Shown: positions 8,133 to 17,302 of the stretch, piece after piece
Layout of the letters: the number at the start of each line of letters is the position of its first letter
Numbering within the stretch: the first letter of the stretch is position 1
Origin: Pedobacter aquatilis
GTDB taxonomy: Bacteria > Bacteroidota > Bacteroidia > Sphingobacteriales > Sphingobacteriaceae
Assembly: GCF_030409415.1 (NCBI RefSeq)
Contig: NZ_JAUFPW010000029.1
Span: 103,047 to 167,046 of the forward strand
DNA length: 64,000 nucleotides
Direction of reading: 5' to 3'
Position numbers and translations under genes: made by a program
Notes under the pieces: model-generated
Seen by the model: the letters and a program-made list of their open reading frames with translations, nothing else
What the model was told of the DNA's origin: nothing
Databases searched by the model: none

Positions 8133-9158
8133 ATGAAAGAAAGTAAAGGTCCTGTTATATTGCATTCCATTTTTTGGGCAATTTTAGTAATTGGTGCTAT
8201 CGTAATTATGTTATCCAATAACAGCAATGTAACCTTAAAAAGAGAACTTATATCATTTGGTTTGTTTGGGTTACTGAATGTTTCGATGTTCTATATTAAC
8301 TATATTTTTTTAATACCAGAGCTGATAAAAAAACGGAAAAAATATTGGATTTACTTACTGATATTTTTTTTAAGTATAGGTATTGTTGCTTTTATCAAAA
8401 CACTTATTGCAGTTTTGAATCCAGCTGATATGATGGTTGTCAGAGGTCAGAAAAATGATTTTAATCTGAATGAATATTTTGTTCTTAAATGTTTTGTAGG
8501 CGGCTTCTTCCTCATTTCAAGCTGTATTATAAAATTTGTAATCGATTGGTTTGCTACTGAACGTATTCAACGCAATCTTGAAAGCGAACGTAGGGAGATG
8601 GAACTTCAGTTTTTGAAATCGCAGTTAAATCCGCATTTTCTTTTTAATTCATTAAATAATATCTATTCTTTGGCTTATCAAAAATCAGATAAAACGGCTG
8701 ATGCAATAATGAAATTATCGGAAATTATGCGCTACATGATTTACGAAAGCAATACCCCAACTGTAGCTTTGAGTAAGGAAGTTGATTATCTTAAAAATTA
8801 TATCGAATTACAAAAGATTAGGTTTAAAGATGGTGCCTTTATCGAAATGACTTTAAATGGCGAAATTGATGATCAGAAAATTGTTCCATTGATGTTGATT
8901 TCTTTTGTAGAAAACGCCTTTAAACATGGTGTAGTTACTGATGTGAATGAACCAGTAAAAATTGATATTATCGCCAACCAAAAGATTTTGCATTTTAGTG
9001 TAATTAACAAGAAAAACAACCAAAATAAAGATGCGCAAGGTGGCGTGGGTTTGCCAAATGTTGAGCGTAGATTACAACTTATTTATCCAGATAGATATAA
9101 ATTAAATGTTGTAAATTCGCCTACACACTACACTTGTGAACTAATGATTGATATATAA
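8133..9158 (+). CDS. LytS/YehU-type sensor histidine kinase
   Basis: This 341-residue kinase has four N-terminal membrane segments (about 9-28, 40-62, 72-92, 117-138). A short coiled coil leads to the His_kinase domain with LKSQLNPHFLFNSLNNIYSL (His168 the predicted phospho-acceptor). An HATPase domain has VENAFKHG (N box) and GGVGLPNVERRL (G box). The organisation is typical of small Bacteroidota LytS proteins that lack a soluble sensor domain. The partner response regulator follows after 51 bases, and the exporter operon lies divergently upstream. The stimulus is unknown but probably relates to the exporter's substrate or to membrane stress. Confidence 0.93.
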   Translation: MKESKGPVILHSIFWAILVIGAIVIMLSNNSNVTLKRELISFGLFGLLNVSMFYINYIFLIPELIKKRKKYWIYLLIFFLSIGIVAFIKTLIAVLNPADMMVVRGQKNDFNLNEYFVLKCFVGGFFLISSCIIKFVIDWFATERIQRNLESERREMELQFLKSQLNPHFLFNSLNNIYSLAYQKSDKTADAIMKLSEIMRYMIYESNTPTVALSKEVDYLKNYIELQKIRFKDGAFIEMTLNGEIDDQKIVPLMLISFVENAFKHGVVTDVNEPVKIDIIANQKILHFSVINKKNNQNKDAQGGVGLPNVERRLQLIYPDRYKLNVVNSPTHYTCELMIDI

Positions 9159-9209
9159 AAATGGAGTAATTTATTTATCGAACCGTTACCAAAAAAACTA
9201 CTGCCTAAA

Positions 9210-9959
9210 ATGAACTTAAACTGTATTATTGTTGATGATGAACCACTAGCACTCGATATTTTAGAGGATTATATTTCAAAGGTTCCATTTTTAACGCTTG
9301 CTAAAAGATGTGAAAATCCAATCGAAGCTTTACAAATTGTGCAGGCAGGAGGCATTGATTTAGTTTTTCTGGATATCCAGATGCCAGAACTTACGGGCAT
9401 ACAGTTTTTAAAAATAGCAGGGAATAAGTGCCACTTTATTTTAACCACAGCTTATCCACAATACGCATTGGAAAGTTACGATTTAAACGTTTCTGACTAT
9501 CTACTGAAACCAATCGCATTTGATCGTTTTTATAAAGCGGTAGAAAAAGTTCATAACCAAGTTAAGCCTGCAGAAGTTGCACCACCACAAATTCAGCCTT
9601 TAATAACACCTGCTCCATTTTCTGGTTCTCCAAACCCAGTGCAAGATTTTATTTTTGTTAAAACTGAACATAAAATTCAAAAAATATACCTTCACGATAT
9701 TTTATTCATTGAAGGCTTAAAAGATTATATTTCAATTTTCACAAAAGAGGAGCGCATTATTACGCTTCAAAGCATGAAGAAAATGGAGGAGGCTTTACCT
9801 GATAGTCAGTTTATTCGGGTGCATAAATCGTACATCGTAGCCATAGATAAAATTGAAAGCATCGAGCGAAGCAGAATTACCATCAATAAAAAAATCATTC
9901 CGGTAGGAGATACTTATAGAGATGAATTTTTTAAAGTAATTGGGAATAAAAATATTTAA
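9210..9959 (+). CDS. LytTR family response regulator
   Basis: This 249-residue DNA-binding regulator has a receiver domain (2-120) with IIVDDEP, phospho-acceptor Asp55 in VFLDIQMPE, and Lys in LLKPIAFDRF. A Pro-rich linker (about 125-145) precedes a LytTR domain (FIFVKTEHKIQKIYLHDILF to the end) with the FIRVHKSYIV motif. It is encoded just after its cognate LytS-type kinase. A two-half-site LytTR element sits about 1.2 kb upstream in the divergent promoter (8014-8043), which suggests it regulates its own operon and/or the ABC exporter. Confidence 0.95.
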   Translation: MNLNCIIVDDEPLALDILEDYISKVPFLTLAKRCENPIEALQIVQAGGIDLVFLDIQMPELTGIQFLKIAGNKCHFILTTAYPQYALESYDLNVSDYLLKPIAFDRFYKAVEKVHNQVKPAEVAPPQIQPLITPAPFSGSPNPVQDFIFVKTEHKIQKIYLHDILFIEGLKDYISIFTKEERIITLQSMKKMEEALPDSQFIRVHKSYIVAIDKIESIERSRITINKKIIPVGDTYRDEFFKVIGNKNI

Positions 9960-10058
9960 AGGATGTAAGATGTTGGAGGGAATATGGATGATGATTGTGT
10001 AGAATAATTGTTTGTTTTAACGAATAACGAATAACCAATTTGCTGATTAACCAAAAAA

Positions 10059-10805
10059 CTAAGCAACAATTTCCTGTTTTAATACTTTTCTGATTTCGGT
10101 TTCTATTTCTAAAGTAATTTCGTTTGCAGTTTTTTCTCCAGGTTCAATGGGTCTTAAAACTGTCCATTTTAATGCGTTTCCAATAGTTAGTGGGAACATA
10201 CCAAAGCGAACAATTTTCCAAGAATTTTCTATTGAAACAGGTACGACCAAAGCATTCGGCACAACTTTTAATAACGTTGCAACACCACCAAATTGAAAGG
10301 TTTTTAAGTGCCCATCTTTAGATCGGGTTCCTTCAGGAAAAATTACTGTACTCCAATTATTGTCCTTCATTCTGCGACCTAATTTGATAATTTCTGAAAT
10401 CGCTTGTTTGTTGTCTTTCCTGTCGATGTTTGCCCCACCGCCCAAACGTAAATTTATAGAAATTGATGGAATGCCTTTGGTAAGTTCAATTTTTGAAATA
10501 AACTTAGCATGGTATTTTCTTAAAAACCAGATTAACGATGGAATGTCGTACATGCTCTGGTGGTTTGCGGCGAAAATTATTGGCCTATCGGTTGGCAGAT
10601 TATGAATGTTTTTAAAGCTTATAGAATTGAAAAGAAAGATTTGGCAATAAGTTAAAAAGAAGTTTAAAACATCAACCGATAATTTATGTGCTTTATAACC
10701 CCCAATTTTAAAGCAAAGCCATTGAATTGGATGGAAGATACAAAGGCTTAAGCCAAAAAAAAGATAAAAAATTGGTGTGAGTAGATAGCCAAAAAGTTTG
10801 CTCAT
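10059..10805 (-). CDS. plsC: 1-acyl-sn-glycerol-3-phosphate acyltransferase (PlsC-like)
   Basis: This 248-residue membrane acyltransferase catalyses the second acylation of glycerol-3-phosphate to make phosphatidic acid. An N-terminal hydrophobic hairpin (about 8-30, 45-62) precedes the catalytic HX4D motif NHQSMYD (His82, Asp87). The substrate-binding FPEGTRS motif is at 156-162, with the family's basic/Ile motif at GGANIDRKD. Length and motif spacing are standard. The gene reads alone, 51 bases after a Nudix gene on the same strand, so the two may share a transcript. Confidence 0.92.
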   Translation of the reverse strand: MSKLFGYLLTPIFYLFFGLSLCIFHPIQWLCFKIGGYKAHKLSVDVLNFFLTYCQIFLFNSISFKNIHNLPTDRPIIFAANHQSMYDIPSLIWFLRKYHAKFISKIELTKGIPSISINLRLGGGANIDRKDNKQAISEIIKLGRRMKDNNWSTVIFPEGTRSKDGHLKTFQFGGVATLLKVVPNALVVPVSIENSWKIVRFGMFPLTIGNALKWTVLRPIEPGEKTANEITLEIETEIRKVLKQEIVA

Positions 10806-10856
10806 CGGGTATTAAAATTTTAGCAAAGATAAAATTAGATTTTATACAAATCAAGA

Positions 10857-11411
10857 TTATAACTCTCCAGTTAAAATCATCAGCTTAGCCTTTAAAATTG
10901 CTGCCACACTCATCGAATCGGTTATTTCTCCATTTAAAACCATTTGATAAGCTTCTTCAAATGGCAGTTTGTTCACTACCAATTGTTCAGTTTCGTCGGG
11001 CATTGCAATGCCTTGAATTAAACCTGTTGCAATATAAATAATACTAAGCTCGTTACTAACCGAATTTGAGAGATGCATCCTTTGGATTTCCTTCCAGTTT
11101 TTAGCACTCATTCCGGTTTCTTCCAATAATTCACGTCTTGCACTTTCTAGCGGTTCTTCACCAAGCGGACCACCTCCTTCTGGAATTTCCCAGCTGTAAG
11201 CTTTTAATGGATAGCGATATTGCCCAACCAGCCAGGTGTTATGGTTTTCATCCAACGGTAAAATGCCAATGGCTAAATTTTTGAAACGAACTTCGCCATA
11301 GATTCCTTTTCCACCAGTTGGGTTAATAACCTGGTGTTCGGTTACGCTAATCCAATTATTATCGTACTTTAACTCGCTCTGTAATGTTTGCCAGGGATTG
11401 ATTTCTTCCAT
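10857..11411 (-). CDS. Nudix hydrolase, ADP-ribose pyrophosphatase-like
   Basis: This 184-residue enzyme has a complete Nudix box GX5EX7REUXEEXGU at residues 79-101 (GG..., Glu85, RELLEETGM). It also has the N-terminal beta-strand region and the WEIPEGG lead-in typical of ADP-ribose pyrophosphatases of the NudF/NUDT5 type. It most likely hydrolyses ADP-ribose or a related nucleoside diphosphate sugar to AMP and a sugar phosphate. It lies upstream of plsC on the same strand. The substrate is a family-level inference. Confidence 0.9.
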   Translation of the reverse strand: MEEINPWQTLQSELKYDNNWISVTEHQVINPTGGKGIYGEVRFKNLAIGILPLDENHNTWLVGQYRYPLKAYSWEIPEGGGPLGEEPLESARRELLEETGMSAKNWKEIQRMHLSNSVSNELSIIYIATGLIQGIAMPDETEQLVVNKLPFEEAYQMVLNGEITDSMSVAAILKAKLMILTGEL

Positions 11412-11449
11412 AGCGCAAGATATAAAATGTGCAGCTTTAATTACATAAA

Positions 11450-11478
11450 AAAGGCGTTCCGAATATCGAAACGCCTTT
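11450..11478 (-). terminator. Intrinsic terminator of the TonB receptor gene
   Basis: AAAGGCGTT / AACGCCTTT (9 bp), continuing as a partly paired inner stem, is followed on the minus strand by a T-run. It is 14 bases after the receptor stop codon and separates it from the Nudix gene. Confidence 0.85.
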
Positions 11479-11491
11479 AGTTCAGTTTTAT

Positions 11492-13984
11492 TTAGAAAGA
11501 GCCTTCATCAGGTCTGTTATCCTGCTGATCGTCTTTTTTAGTTTTCTTAGTGTTGTTAAATAGAGTTTTTCCGAAACGATAAGAGAAGGTTAAATTTCCC
11601 ATTGTGCCTTGCATACGGCGTTGGAATTCGATAAACGTAAAGTTATCATCTGTTGTCATACTCCATCTTCTGGTGTTAAATACATCTCTGATATTTAAGC
11701 TTAAAGATGCTTTCTTGTTAGGGAAATCGTATTTCGCACCACCATCAATTCCGTACATCGCATTACGTTTACCTTGCGCCATTACTTCTGCTGCACGGTA
11801 GTCTCCACGAAGTTGGAACGATAAATTTTTAATTGCAGAAATATTTGCAGTTAAATTGGCATTCCAGCTAAAGCCGCTTCTATCCTCAATGCCGTATCTA
11901 ATATCACCTTGAATTTCTTGTTGATAAAGGTTTACATTACTCGTAAAATTTAATGCTTTAATTAAATCGAAACGACCAATTAATTCTAAACCGCTATTTT
12001 GCTGGCGGGTTAAGTTTTGTGGTGTCGTAGTGATAATTCCACTTGCATCAGGCACACTTCTTACCCTTTGAATTACATCATTGGTTTGGCGGAAATATAA
12101 ACTCCCCGTAAAGGTTACTTTTTTCCAGTATTTGTTATAACCTAACTCAAATGAGTGAACATCTTCTGGTAATAAATTAGGGTTACCAGCTCTATAGTTC
12201 AATGGGTCAGAAACATCTAAGAACGGGTTAGTATCCCACGGACGAGGACGATTAACACGACGTGTATAGCTAACCTGAACTTGCTGCTCATTCTTTAACT
12301 TTTGCGATACAAATACGCTTGGATATAACCTTTTGTAATGGATGTTACCTTCGCTATTGGTTAGTAGATTTCCATTGTAACCTTCTAAATAAGTATCTAA
12401 ACGAGCATCCTCAGCCCTTAAGCCTAATTGGTAACCAAAATCTTTAATTTGATTTTGATAGTTTAAGTATAAAGCGTGAACTTGGTCTTTACTGTTAAAG
12501 TTATTTATCAGTTTATTATTTCTAACATAAATGTTTGTATTGGTTAAAATAGAATCTGCATTCTGACTATTATCGCCTAAACGAATTTGACTACGGTAAC
12601 CAGCCTCAATTTTTCCGGCTTTACCAACAGGTAAGGTATAGTCGGTTTGGATATTGTAATTCGTGTTATCACCAGTATTAAAAATTCTCTGTAAACTGGG
12701 GTTAATATTCACCGCTGAACCATTTATGTTGGTAAATGTTGTGCTAAAATCTTGATCATTGTTGTTCGTACCAGAAGAGTAACCAAAGTTAAATGTTAGC
12801 TCTTCTTTCGGTTTTTTAAACTTTTGCGAGTAATCTAAATTTACATCATAACTATTCCCGCTTCCAACATTATTATTAAGCCTGTTGCTTAATAAAATAG
12901 GGTTTGAAGTTCTTCCTAATTGTCTAATTTCAACGTATTCATTTCTATCATTTTCTCTGGCGTTAAAACCTCCTGATAAACTAATTACACTTTTTGGTGC
13001 TAGATAGTAATCTAATCCGGCTTTAACGTTATGTCCCTTATCTAAAGAGTTCGATGTTGTATTTTGATTAGCAAATGCAGTAGAACCAGTGCTCTGTTTG
13101 TAAATTATATCCTGAAAGCCACCACCTAAACGATTGCCATAGCGATAACTGTAATTGCCATAAAGATTAACTTTGCTATTTTGAAAACTAAGATTGGTGT
13201 TTCCATTATAGTTATCGCGGTTACCGGCACTTACAGCAACCGAGCCATTAAAACCAAGTTTGGTGTTTTTCTTTAAAACAATGTTGATGATACCAGCCTG
13301 GCCTTCAGCATCGTATTTGGAAGAAGGATTGGTAATCAATTCAACACTTTCTATAGAACTTGCAGGGATAGAAGCTAAAATTTGCGCCACGTTACCACCA
13401 GCAATTAAAGATGGTTTTCCATCTATTAAAACACGTACACCAGATGATCCACGCAAGCTCACATTGCCATCAATATCTGTTTGTACCGATGGTACGTTAG
13501 CCAATAAATCTGTCGCAGAACCACCTTCACTAACTAAACTTTGATCAACAGAAAATACTTTTTTATCGATACCCATTTGCATGGCTGCTTTTTGTGCAGT
13601 CACTGTAACATCCTTTAAAACCGTTCCGGCTGCGGCATTCATTTTAATATCGCCAAAATTTAAGGTTCCCGTAGCATCTGTAATGGCTATGTTATCTCTA
13701 ACCATACTTTGATAACCCACAAAACTTACTCTAAATGTGTAGGTTCCATTCGGCAAATCTGGCATTGTGAATTTACCATCAATATCTGTTTGTGCTAATT
13801 TTGCGTTGGTATTGGTTGCTTTATTAACCAAAACAGCTGTAGCAAATGCTATCGGCTCTTGTGTTTTAGCATCTTTTAATACACCGATGATTTTGGCTTT
13901 ACCGCCAGTTTGTGCAAATAAGCTAAAGGAAATGCAGAGTAAAAAAAGGGTGATTTTTATCGCTTTGAAATGTAAAAGTCTCAT
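11492..13984 (-). CDS. TonB-dependent receptor, outer membrane beta-barrel family
   Basis: This 830-residue outer-membrane protein has a signal peptide (1-24). A CarboxypepD-regulatory-like domain (about 30-115, GVLKDAKTQEPIAFATAVLV) is followed by a TonB plug (about 125-245, with VRVLIDGKPS and NPSSKYDAEGQAGIINIVLK) and then a C-terminal barrel rich in NxNxSY-type strands. This is the OMP_b-brl_3 class, not SusC: it is shorter, lacks a SusD partner, and is often tied to metal or siderophore uptake or to envelope functions. The C-terminal tail (TKKDDQQDNRPDEGSF) is polar and exposed. It is monocistronic. The ligand is unknown. Confidence 0.9.
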   Translation of the reverse strand: MRLLHFKAIKITLFLLCISFSLFAQTGGKAKIIGVLKDAKTQEPIAFATAVLVNKATNTNAKLAQTDIDGKFTMPDLPNGTYTFRVSFVGYQSMVRDNIAITDATGTLNFGDIKMNAAAGTVLKDVTVTAQKAAMQMGIDKKVFSVDQSLVSEGGSATDLLANVPSVQTDIDGNVSLRGSSGVRVLIDGKPSLIAGGNVAQILASIPASSIESVELITNPSSKYDAEGQAGIINIVLKKNTKLGFNGSVAVSAGNRDNYNGNTNLSFQNSKVNLYGNYSYRYGNRLGGGFQDIIYKQSTGSTAFANQNTTSNSLDKGHNVKAGLDYYLAPKSVISLSGGFNARENDRNEYVEIRQLGRTSNPILLSNRLNNNVGSGNSYDVNLDYSQKFKKPKEELTFNFGYSSGTNNNDQDFSTTFTNINGSAVNINPSLQRIFNTGDNTNYNIQTDYTLPVGKAGKIEAGYRSQIRLGDNSQNADSILTNTNIYVRNNKLINNFNSKDQVHALYLNYQNQIKDFGYQLGLRAEDARLDTYLEGYNGNLLTNSEGNIHYKRLYPSVFVSQKLKNEQQVQVSYTRRVNRPRPWDTNPFLDVSDPLNYRAGNPNLLPEDVHSFELGYNKYWKKVTFTGSLYFRQTNDVIQRVRSVPDASGIITTTPQNLTRQQNSGLELIGRFDLIKALNFTSNVNLYQQEIQGDIRYGIEDRSGFSWNANLTANISAIKNLSFQLRGDYRAAEVMAQGKRNAMYGIDGGAKYDFPNKKASLSLNIRDVFNTRRWSMTTDDNFTFIEFQRRMQGTMGNLTFSYRFGKTLFNNTKKTKKDDQQDNRPDEGSF

Positions 13985-14193
13985 TAAATTTTAAAAGTTT
14001 TTATTAGTTTTCTAAAAGAGTGACAAAGAAACGGCAAGGAAGTTTAATATGAGTGCAGTAACTATTTTATTACAGCCATTTTCGGGTAATATTTTTGTGG
14101 TTTATCATCAGCACATTATTTATTGCTAATACTTATTGGTTTTTACTTAGAATCTCATCAATCAAATAAGTAAAACGTTACTTTTGCTATATC

Positions 14194-15129
14194 ATGAGTA
14201 AAAAAATATTAATTGTTGATGATTTGCATCCGGCATTTAAAGAACAAGCTGTAAAATTGGGTTATCAAGTTGATGATGAGCCATTAATTTCACGAGCAGA
14301 AACTTTAGCAAAAATTAAAGATTATGATGGAATTGCTGTGCGTACGAAGTTTAGAATCGATACTGAAATTTTCGCGGCAGCAACTCATTTGAAATTTGTT
14401 GCCCGTGCCGGTGCAGGTTTAGATAATATTGATGATAAAATTGCTTTCGAACGAAATATTAAACTAATAAACGCACCAGAAGGTAATTGCGATGCAGTTG
14501 GCGAACATGCTATTGGCTTGCTTTTATCTCTAATGAATAATTTTAGACGAGCCGATGTTGAAATTAGAAATGGTATTTGGGATAGGGAAGGCAATCGTGG
14601 CTACGAATTAAAGGGCAAAAAAGTAGGTATTATTGGCTACGGATTTATGGGGCAAAGTTTTGCCAAAAAGCTGGCTGGTTTTGAGGTTGATGTAATGGCT
14701 TATGATAAGTATAAAACGGGTTTTTCTGATGCCTTTGCCCGCGAAGTAAGTATGGAAGAAATTGTAAAACATGCTGATGTTTTGAGTTTGCACATTCCTT
14801 TAACTGCCGAAACGAAACTAATGGTGGATGATGAATATTTTTTCCATTTCAAAAAACCTATGTTTTTTATAAATACAGCTCGTGGTGAGATTGCAAAGGT
14901 TTCAGCAATATTGAATGCAATTAATAGTGGGAAAATTTTAGGTGCTGGTTTAGATGTTTTGGAAACTGAGAAGTTCCCATCTCTTGGCGAACAAAATTGG
15001 TACAACGATTTAAAGAACAATGAAAAGGTTATTTTAACACCACATGTTGGCGGCTGGACTTTCGATTCTTACCGTAAAATATCTGAAGTGTTGGCAGAAA
15101 AATTAACCGAAATCGATGCTACTTTTTAG
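14194..15129 (+). CDS. D-isomer-specific 2-hydroxyacid dehydrogenase (3-phosphoglycerate dehydrogenase-like)
   Basis: This 311-residue NAD-dependent dehydrogenase has a Rossmann motif VGIIGYGFMGQSFAKK at about 149-164. The catalytic set of the family is visible: Arg in NTARGEI, Glu in LDVLETEKF and His in LTPHVGGWT. There is no C-terminal ACT domain, so it is the short form. Its likely reaction is oxidation of a D-2-hydroxyacid; the exact substrate (3-phosphoglycerate, glyoxylate/hydroxypyruvate or lactate) cannot be decided from motifs. It overlaps the convergent downstream gene by 11 bases. Confidence 0.9.
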   Translation: MSKKILIVDDLHPAFKEQAVKLGYQVDDEPLISRAETLAKIKDYDGIAVRTKFRIDTEIFAAATHLKFVARAGAGLDNIDDKIAFERNIKLINAPEGNCDAVGEHAIGLLLSLMNNFRRADVEIRNGIWDREGNRGYELKGKKVGIIGYGFMGQSFAKKLAGFEVDVMAYDKYKTGFSDAFAREVSMEEIVKHADVLSLHIPLTAETKLMVDDEYFFHFKKPMFFINTARGEIAKVSAILNAINSGKILGAGLDVLETEKFPSLGEQNWYNDLKNNEKVILTPHVGGWTFDSYRKISEVLAEKLTEIDATF

Positions 15130-15541
15130 CCGAACGCATGGCCTTTACTTTTTTGACATCAGGGTTGGTTAAAAATTGGTGATACTTTTCCGTTTCAACT
15201 CCGTAAAGGGCAATTTTACCATCCATATCTGAGTGTAAACCAAAGCCATATTTTTTTGTTAGGGGAGATGCTCTTAAGCAAGCCTGACCTTTCGAAAAAA
15301 ACTTTGTTCTTTCTGCATTTTGCTCTGTTTTTGCAATATCATTCCTTTCGGCGTACACGCAAAATAAAACATCATCAGAAGTGAATTTATACGGGTTTTT
15401 AGAAATCAGTTCAAATTGCATTTCTGCTACAGTTTTACCCTTACCTTTTGATTTGGGTATAATGGCAGCCTCGGCTTTACTATCACCAGCAATTTCTATA
15501 AAAGTGTTGTAATAATTGGTTGTGTGTATTTTATCGCCCAT
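15119..15541 (-). CDS. DUF6157-like conserved protein
   Basis: This 140-residue soluble protein starts MGDKIHTTNYYNTFIEIAGD. It matches, by my recollection, a widespread small family (DUF6157) of unknown function found in soil bacteria. Visible features are a central CVYAERNDI segment, a basic stretch with FFSKGQACLRASPLTKKYGF, and a basic C-terminus (KKVKAMRSAKK). There is no signal peptide or membrane segment. It converges on, and overlaps by 11 bases, the dehydrogenase gene on the other strand. I cannot assign a function. Confidence 0.8.
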   Translation of the reverse strand: MGDKIHTTNYYNTFIEIAGDSKAEAAIIPKSKGKGKTVAEMQFELISKNPYKFTSDDVLFCVYAERNDIAKTEQNAERTKFFSKGQACLRASPLTKKYGFGLHSDMDGKIALYGVETEKYHQFLTNPDVKKVKAMRSAKK

Positions 15542-15689
15542 AAATTAGGTGCTTTATGATTTCCTAAGCTATTAAATTACGGTTTTTGATACGCTTTAAA
15601 AAACATTTTTGCTATCCATTTATTTATTCTCTGTATTAATCAATCTTAATTGCTTAAATTGGTTTTACAAATTCTAACTTAATTATATC

Positions 15690-16166
15690 ATGCCGAATGA
15701 ACATTTATACTCTACAACTGTAACGTGGACTGGCAACAAAGGCTCAGGTACAATGGATTATCGTTCGTACGATCGCGATTATCTTATTTCAGTAAATGGC
15801 AAAGCCGATATTTCTGGTTCTTCAGACTCCGCTTTTCTAGGTGATAAATCAAAACATAATCCTGAAGATTTATTGTTGGCCTCAATTTCGAGTTGCCATA
15901 TGCTTTGGTATTTACATTTATGCTCGAAAAATGAAATCGTAGTTATCGATTATAAAGATAAAGCGGTTGGTACAATGGAAGAATCGGCAGATGGTGGTGG
16001 GAAATTCAAAGAAGTAACGCTTAACCCAACTGTACTAATTGCTGATAAAGCACATTTAGAACTGGCAGAAACCTTGCATAAAGAAGCAAATAAGATGTGT
16101 TTCATTGCAAATTCCCTAAATTTTCCGGTTAAGCACATTGCCGAAACCAAAGCAGAAAACAGTTAA
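15690..16166 (+). CDS. OsmC/Ohr family peroxiredoxin-like protein
   Basis: This 158-residue protein has the OsmC fold. The two redox cysteines of the family are at SISSCHMLWYL (about residue 70) and in KMCFIANSLNF near the C-terminus. The N-terminal GSGTMDYRSYDRDY region matches the usual beta-sheet entry. OsmC/Ohr enzymes reduce organic hydroperoxides using a dithiol. It is monocistronic, with a strong terminator 109 bases downstream. The family is clear; the exact subgroup (OsmC versus an uncharacterised OsmC-like clade) is less certain. Confidence 0.9.
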   Translation: MPNEHLYSTTVTWTGNKGSGTMDYRSYDRDYLISVNGKADISGSSDSAFLGDKSKHNPEDLLLASISSCHMLWYLHLCSKNEIVVIDYKDKAVGTMEESADGGGKFKEVTLNPTVLIADKAHLELAETLHKEANKMCFIANSLNFPVKHIAETKAENS

Positions 16167-16274
16167 ATTTTATCAAAAATGTTTTAGCAGATGTCTGTTA
16201 AAACTGTCAAAACTTTAAAATCGTAATGAATTATTTGCTTTTGTAATTTAAGCATTTTATCTTCGTTATAATTG

Positions 16275-16315
16275 AAACAAGACTATGTAGCAAAACCAAC
16301 TACATAGTCTTGTTT
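16275..16315 (+). terminator. Intrinsic terminator after the OsmC gene
   Basis: A perfect 16-bp stem (AAACAAGACTATGTAG and its complement) with a 9-base loop is followed by GTTTTTT. It lies between osmC-like and greA and insulates greA from read-through. Confidence 0.85.
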
Positions 16316-16351
16316 GTTTTTTATAGGCTTTATAACAAAATTAATTGAGCA

Positions 16352-16825
16352 ATGACAGAGGTAACGTATTACACACAAGAAGGTTTAGATAAGTTAAAAG
16401 AGGAAGTTCATTATCTAACTACTACGGGCCGTCAGCTAATATCAAAAGCAATTGCTGAGGCTAGAGATAAAGGTGATTTATCTGAGAATGCAGAATATGA
16501 TGCAGCTAAGGAAGCGCAAGGCTTACACGAAGCAAAAATATCAAAACTAAAAAATACCTTGGCTAATGCCCGCCTTATTGATGAGTCTAAATTAGATTTG
16601 TCAAAAGTTTTGGCCTTATCTATCGTTAAAATAAAAAACGTAAAAAACGGTGCAACAATGACTTATCAGTTGGTTGCAGAGAGTGAAGCGGATTTAAAAA
16701 CCGGAAAAATCTCGGTTAAATCTCCAATTGCACAAGGCTTGCTTGGTAAATCTGTTGGCGAGTTTGCCGAAATAGAAGTGCCGGCTGGTAAAATGCAATT
16801 CGAAGTATTAGAAATCTCTAGATAA
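16352..16825 (+). CDS. greA: Transcription elongation factor GreA
   Basis: This 157-residue factor rescues backtracked RNA polymerase by stimulating cleavage of the transcript 3' end. The N-terminal coiled coil (residues about 8-75) carries the conserved acidic tip in ARDKGDLSENAEYDAAKEAQ, where Asp and Glu coordinate magnesium at the polymerase active site. The C-terminal domain (about 85-157) is a FKBP-like fold with SPIAQGLLGKSVGE. Length is exactly the family norm. A HIT protein gene follows after 74 bases; the pair greA-HIT is common in Bacteroidota. Confidence 0.97.
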   Translation: MTEVTYYTQEGLDKLKEEVHYLTTTGRQLISKAIAEARDKGDLSENAEYDAAKEAQGLHEAKISKLKNTLANARLIDESKLDLSKVLALSIVKIKNVKNGATMTYQLVAESEADLKTGKISVKSPIAQGLLGKSVGEFAEIEVPAGKMQFEVLEISR

Positions 16826-16899
16826 ACAAAAGCAACATTTATGGGTTATAAGTTGTGAGATTGTTCCATTAACTTATAACTCATAACCACAACCAAATT

Positions 16900-17298
16900 A
16901 TGACCATCTTTTCAAAAATCATTTCAGGAGAAATTAGTGCACATGTTGTTGCAGAAACAGTTGATTATTTAGCTTTTCTAGATATTCAGCCATTAACAGC
17001 AGGCCATGTTTTGGTAATTCCTAAAATTGAAACGGATTACATTTTTGATATGGATGAAGATTTGTATGTTGGCATGTGGATGTTCGCAAAAATCGTTGCC
17101 AAAGGTGTAAAGGAAGCCTTTCCTTGTAAAAAAGTTGGCGTATCCGTTATCGGTTTAGAAGTTCCACACGCACATATTCATTTAATCCCGATGAATAATG
17201 TTAGTGATATGAACTTTAGTAAAGAAAAACTTAAGCCAACTGATGAAGAGCTTGCCGATGCTGCTCAAAAAATTAGAGAAGCTTTACTTCAAGTATAA
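16900..17298 (+). CDS. HIT family protein (Hint-like nucleotide hydrolase)
   Basis: This 132-residue histidine-triad protein starts MTIFSKIISGEISAHVVAET, the standard Hint N-terminus. The catalytic HxHxHxx motif is HAHIHLIP (about residues 97-104). Hint proteins hydrolyse nucleoside phosphoramidates. It is downstream of greA on the same strand; the 74-base spacer contains an AT-rich imperfect inverted repeat. It converges on the pirin gene with only 4 bases between the stop codons. Confidence 0.94.
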   Translation: MTIFSKIISGEISAHVVAETVDYLAFLDIQPLTAGHVLVIPKIETDYIFDMDEDLYVGMWMFAKIVAKGVKEAFPCKKVGVSVIGLEVPHAHIHLIPMNNVSDMNFSKEKLKPTDEELADAAQKIREALLQV

Positions 17299-17302
17299 AA
17301 AA

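Noticed and set aside
14179..14186. TACTTTTG before the 2-hydroxyacid dehydrogenase gene
   Set aside because: It matches the -7 pattern but would start transcription at the start codon, and no -33 element is at the right distance.
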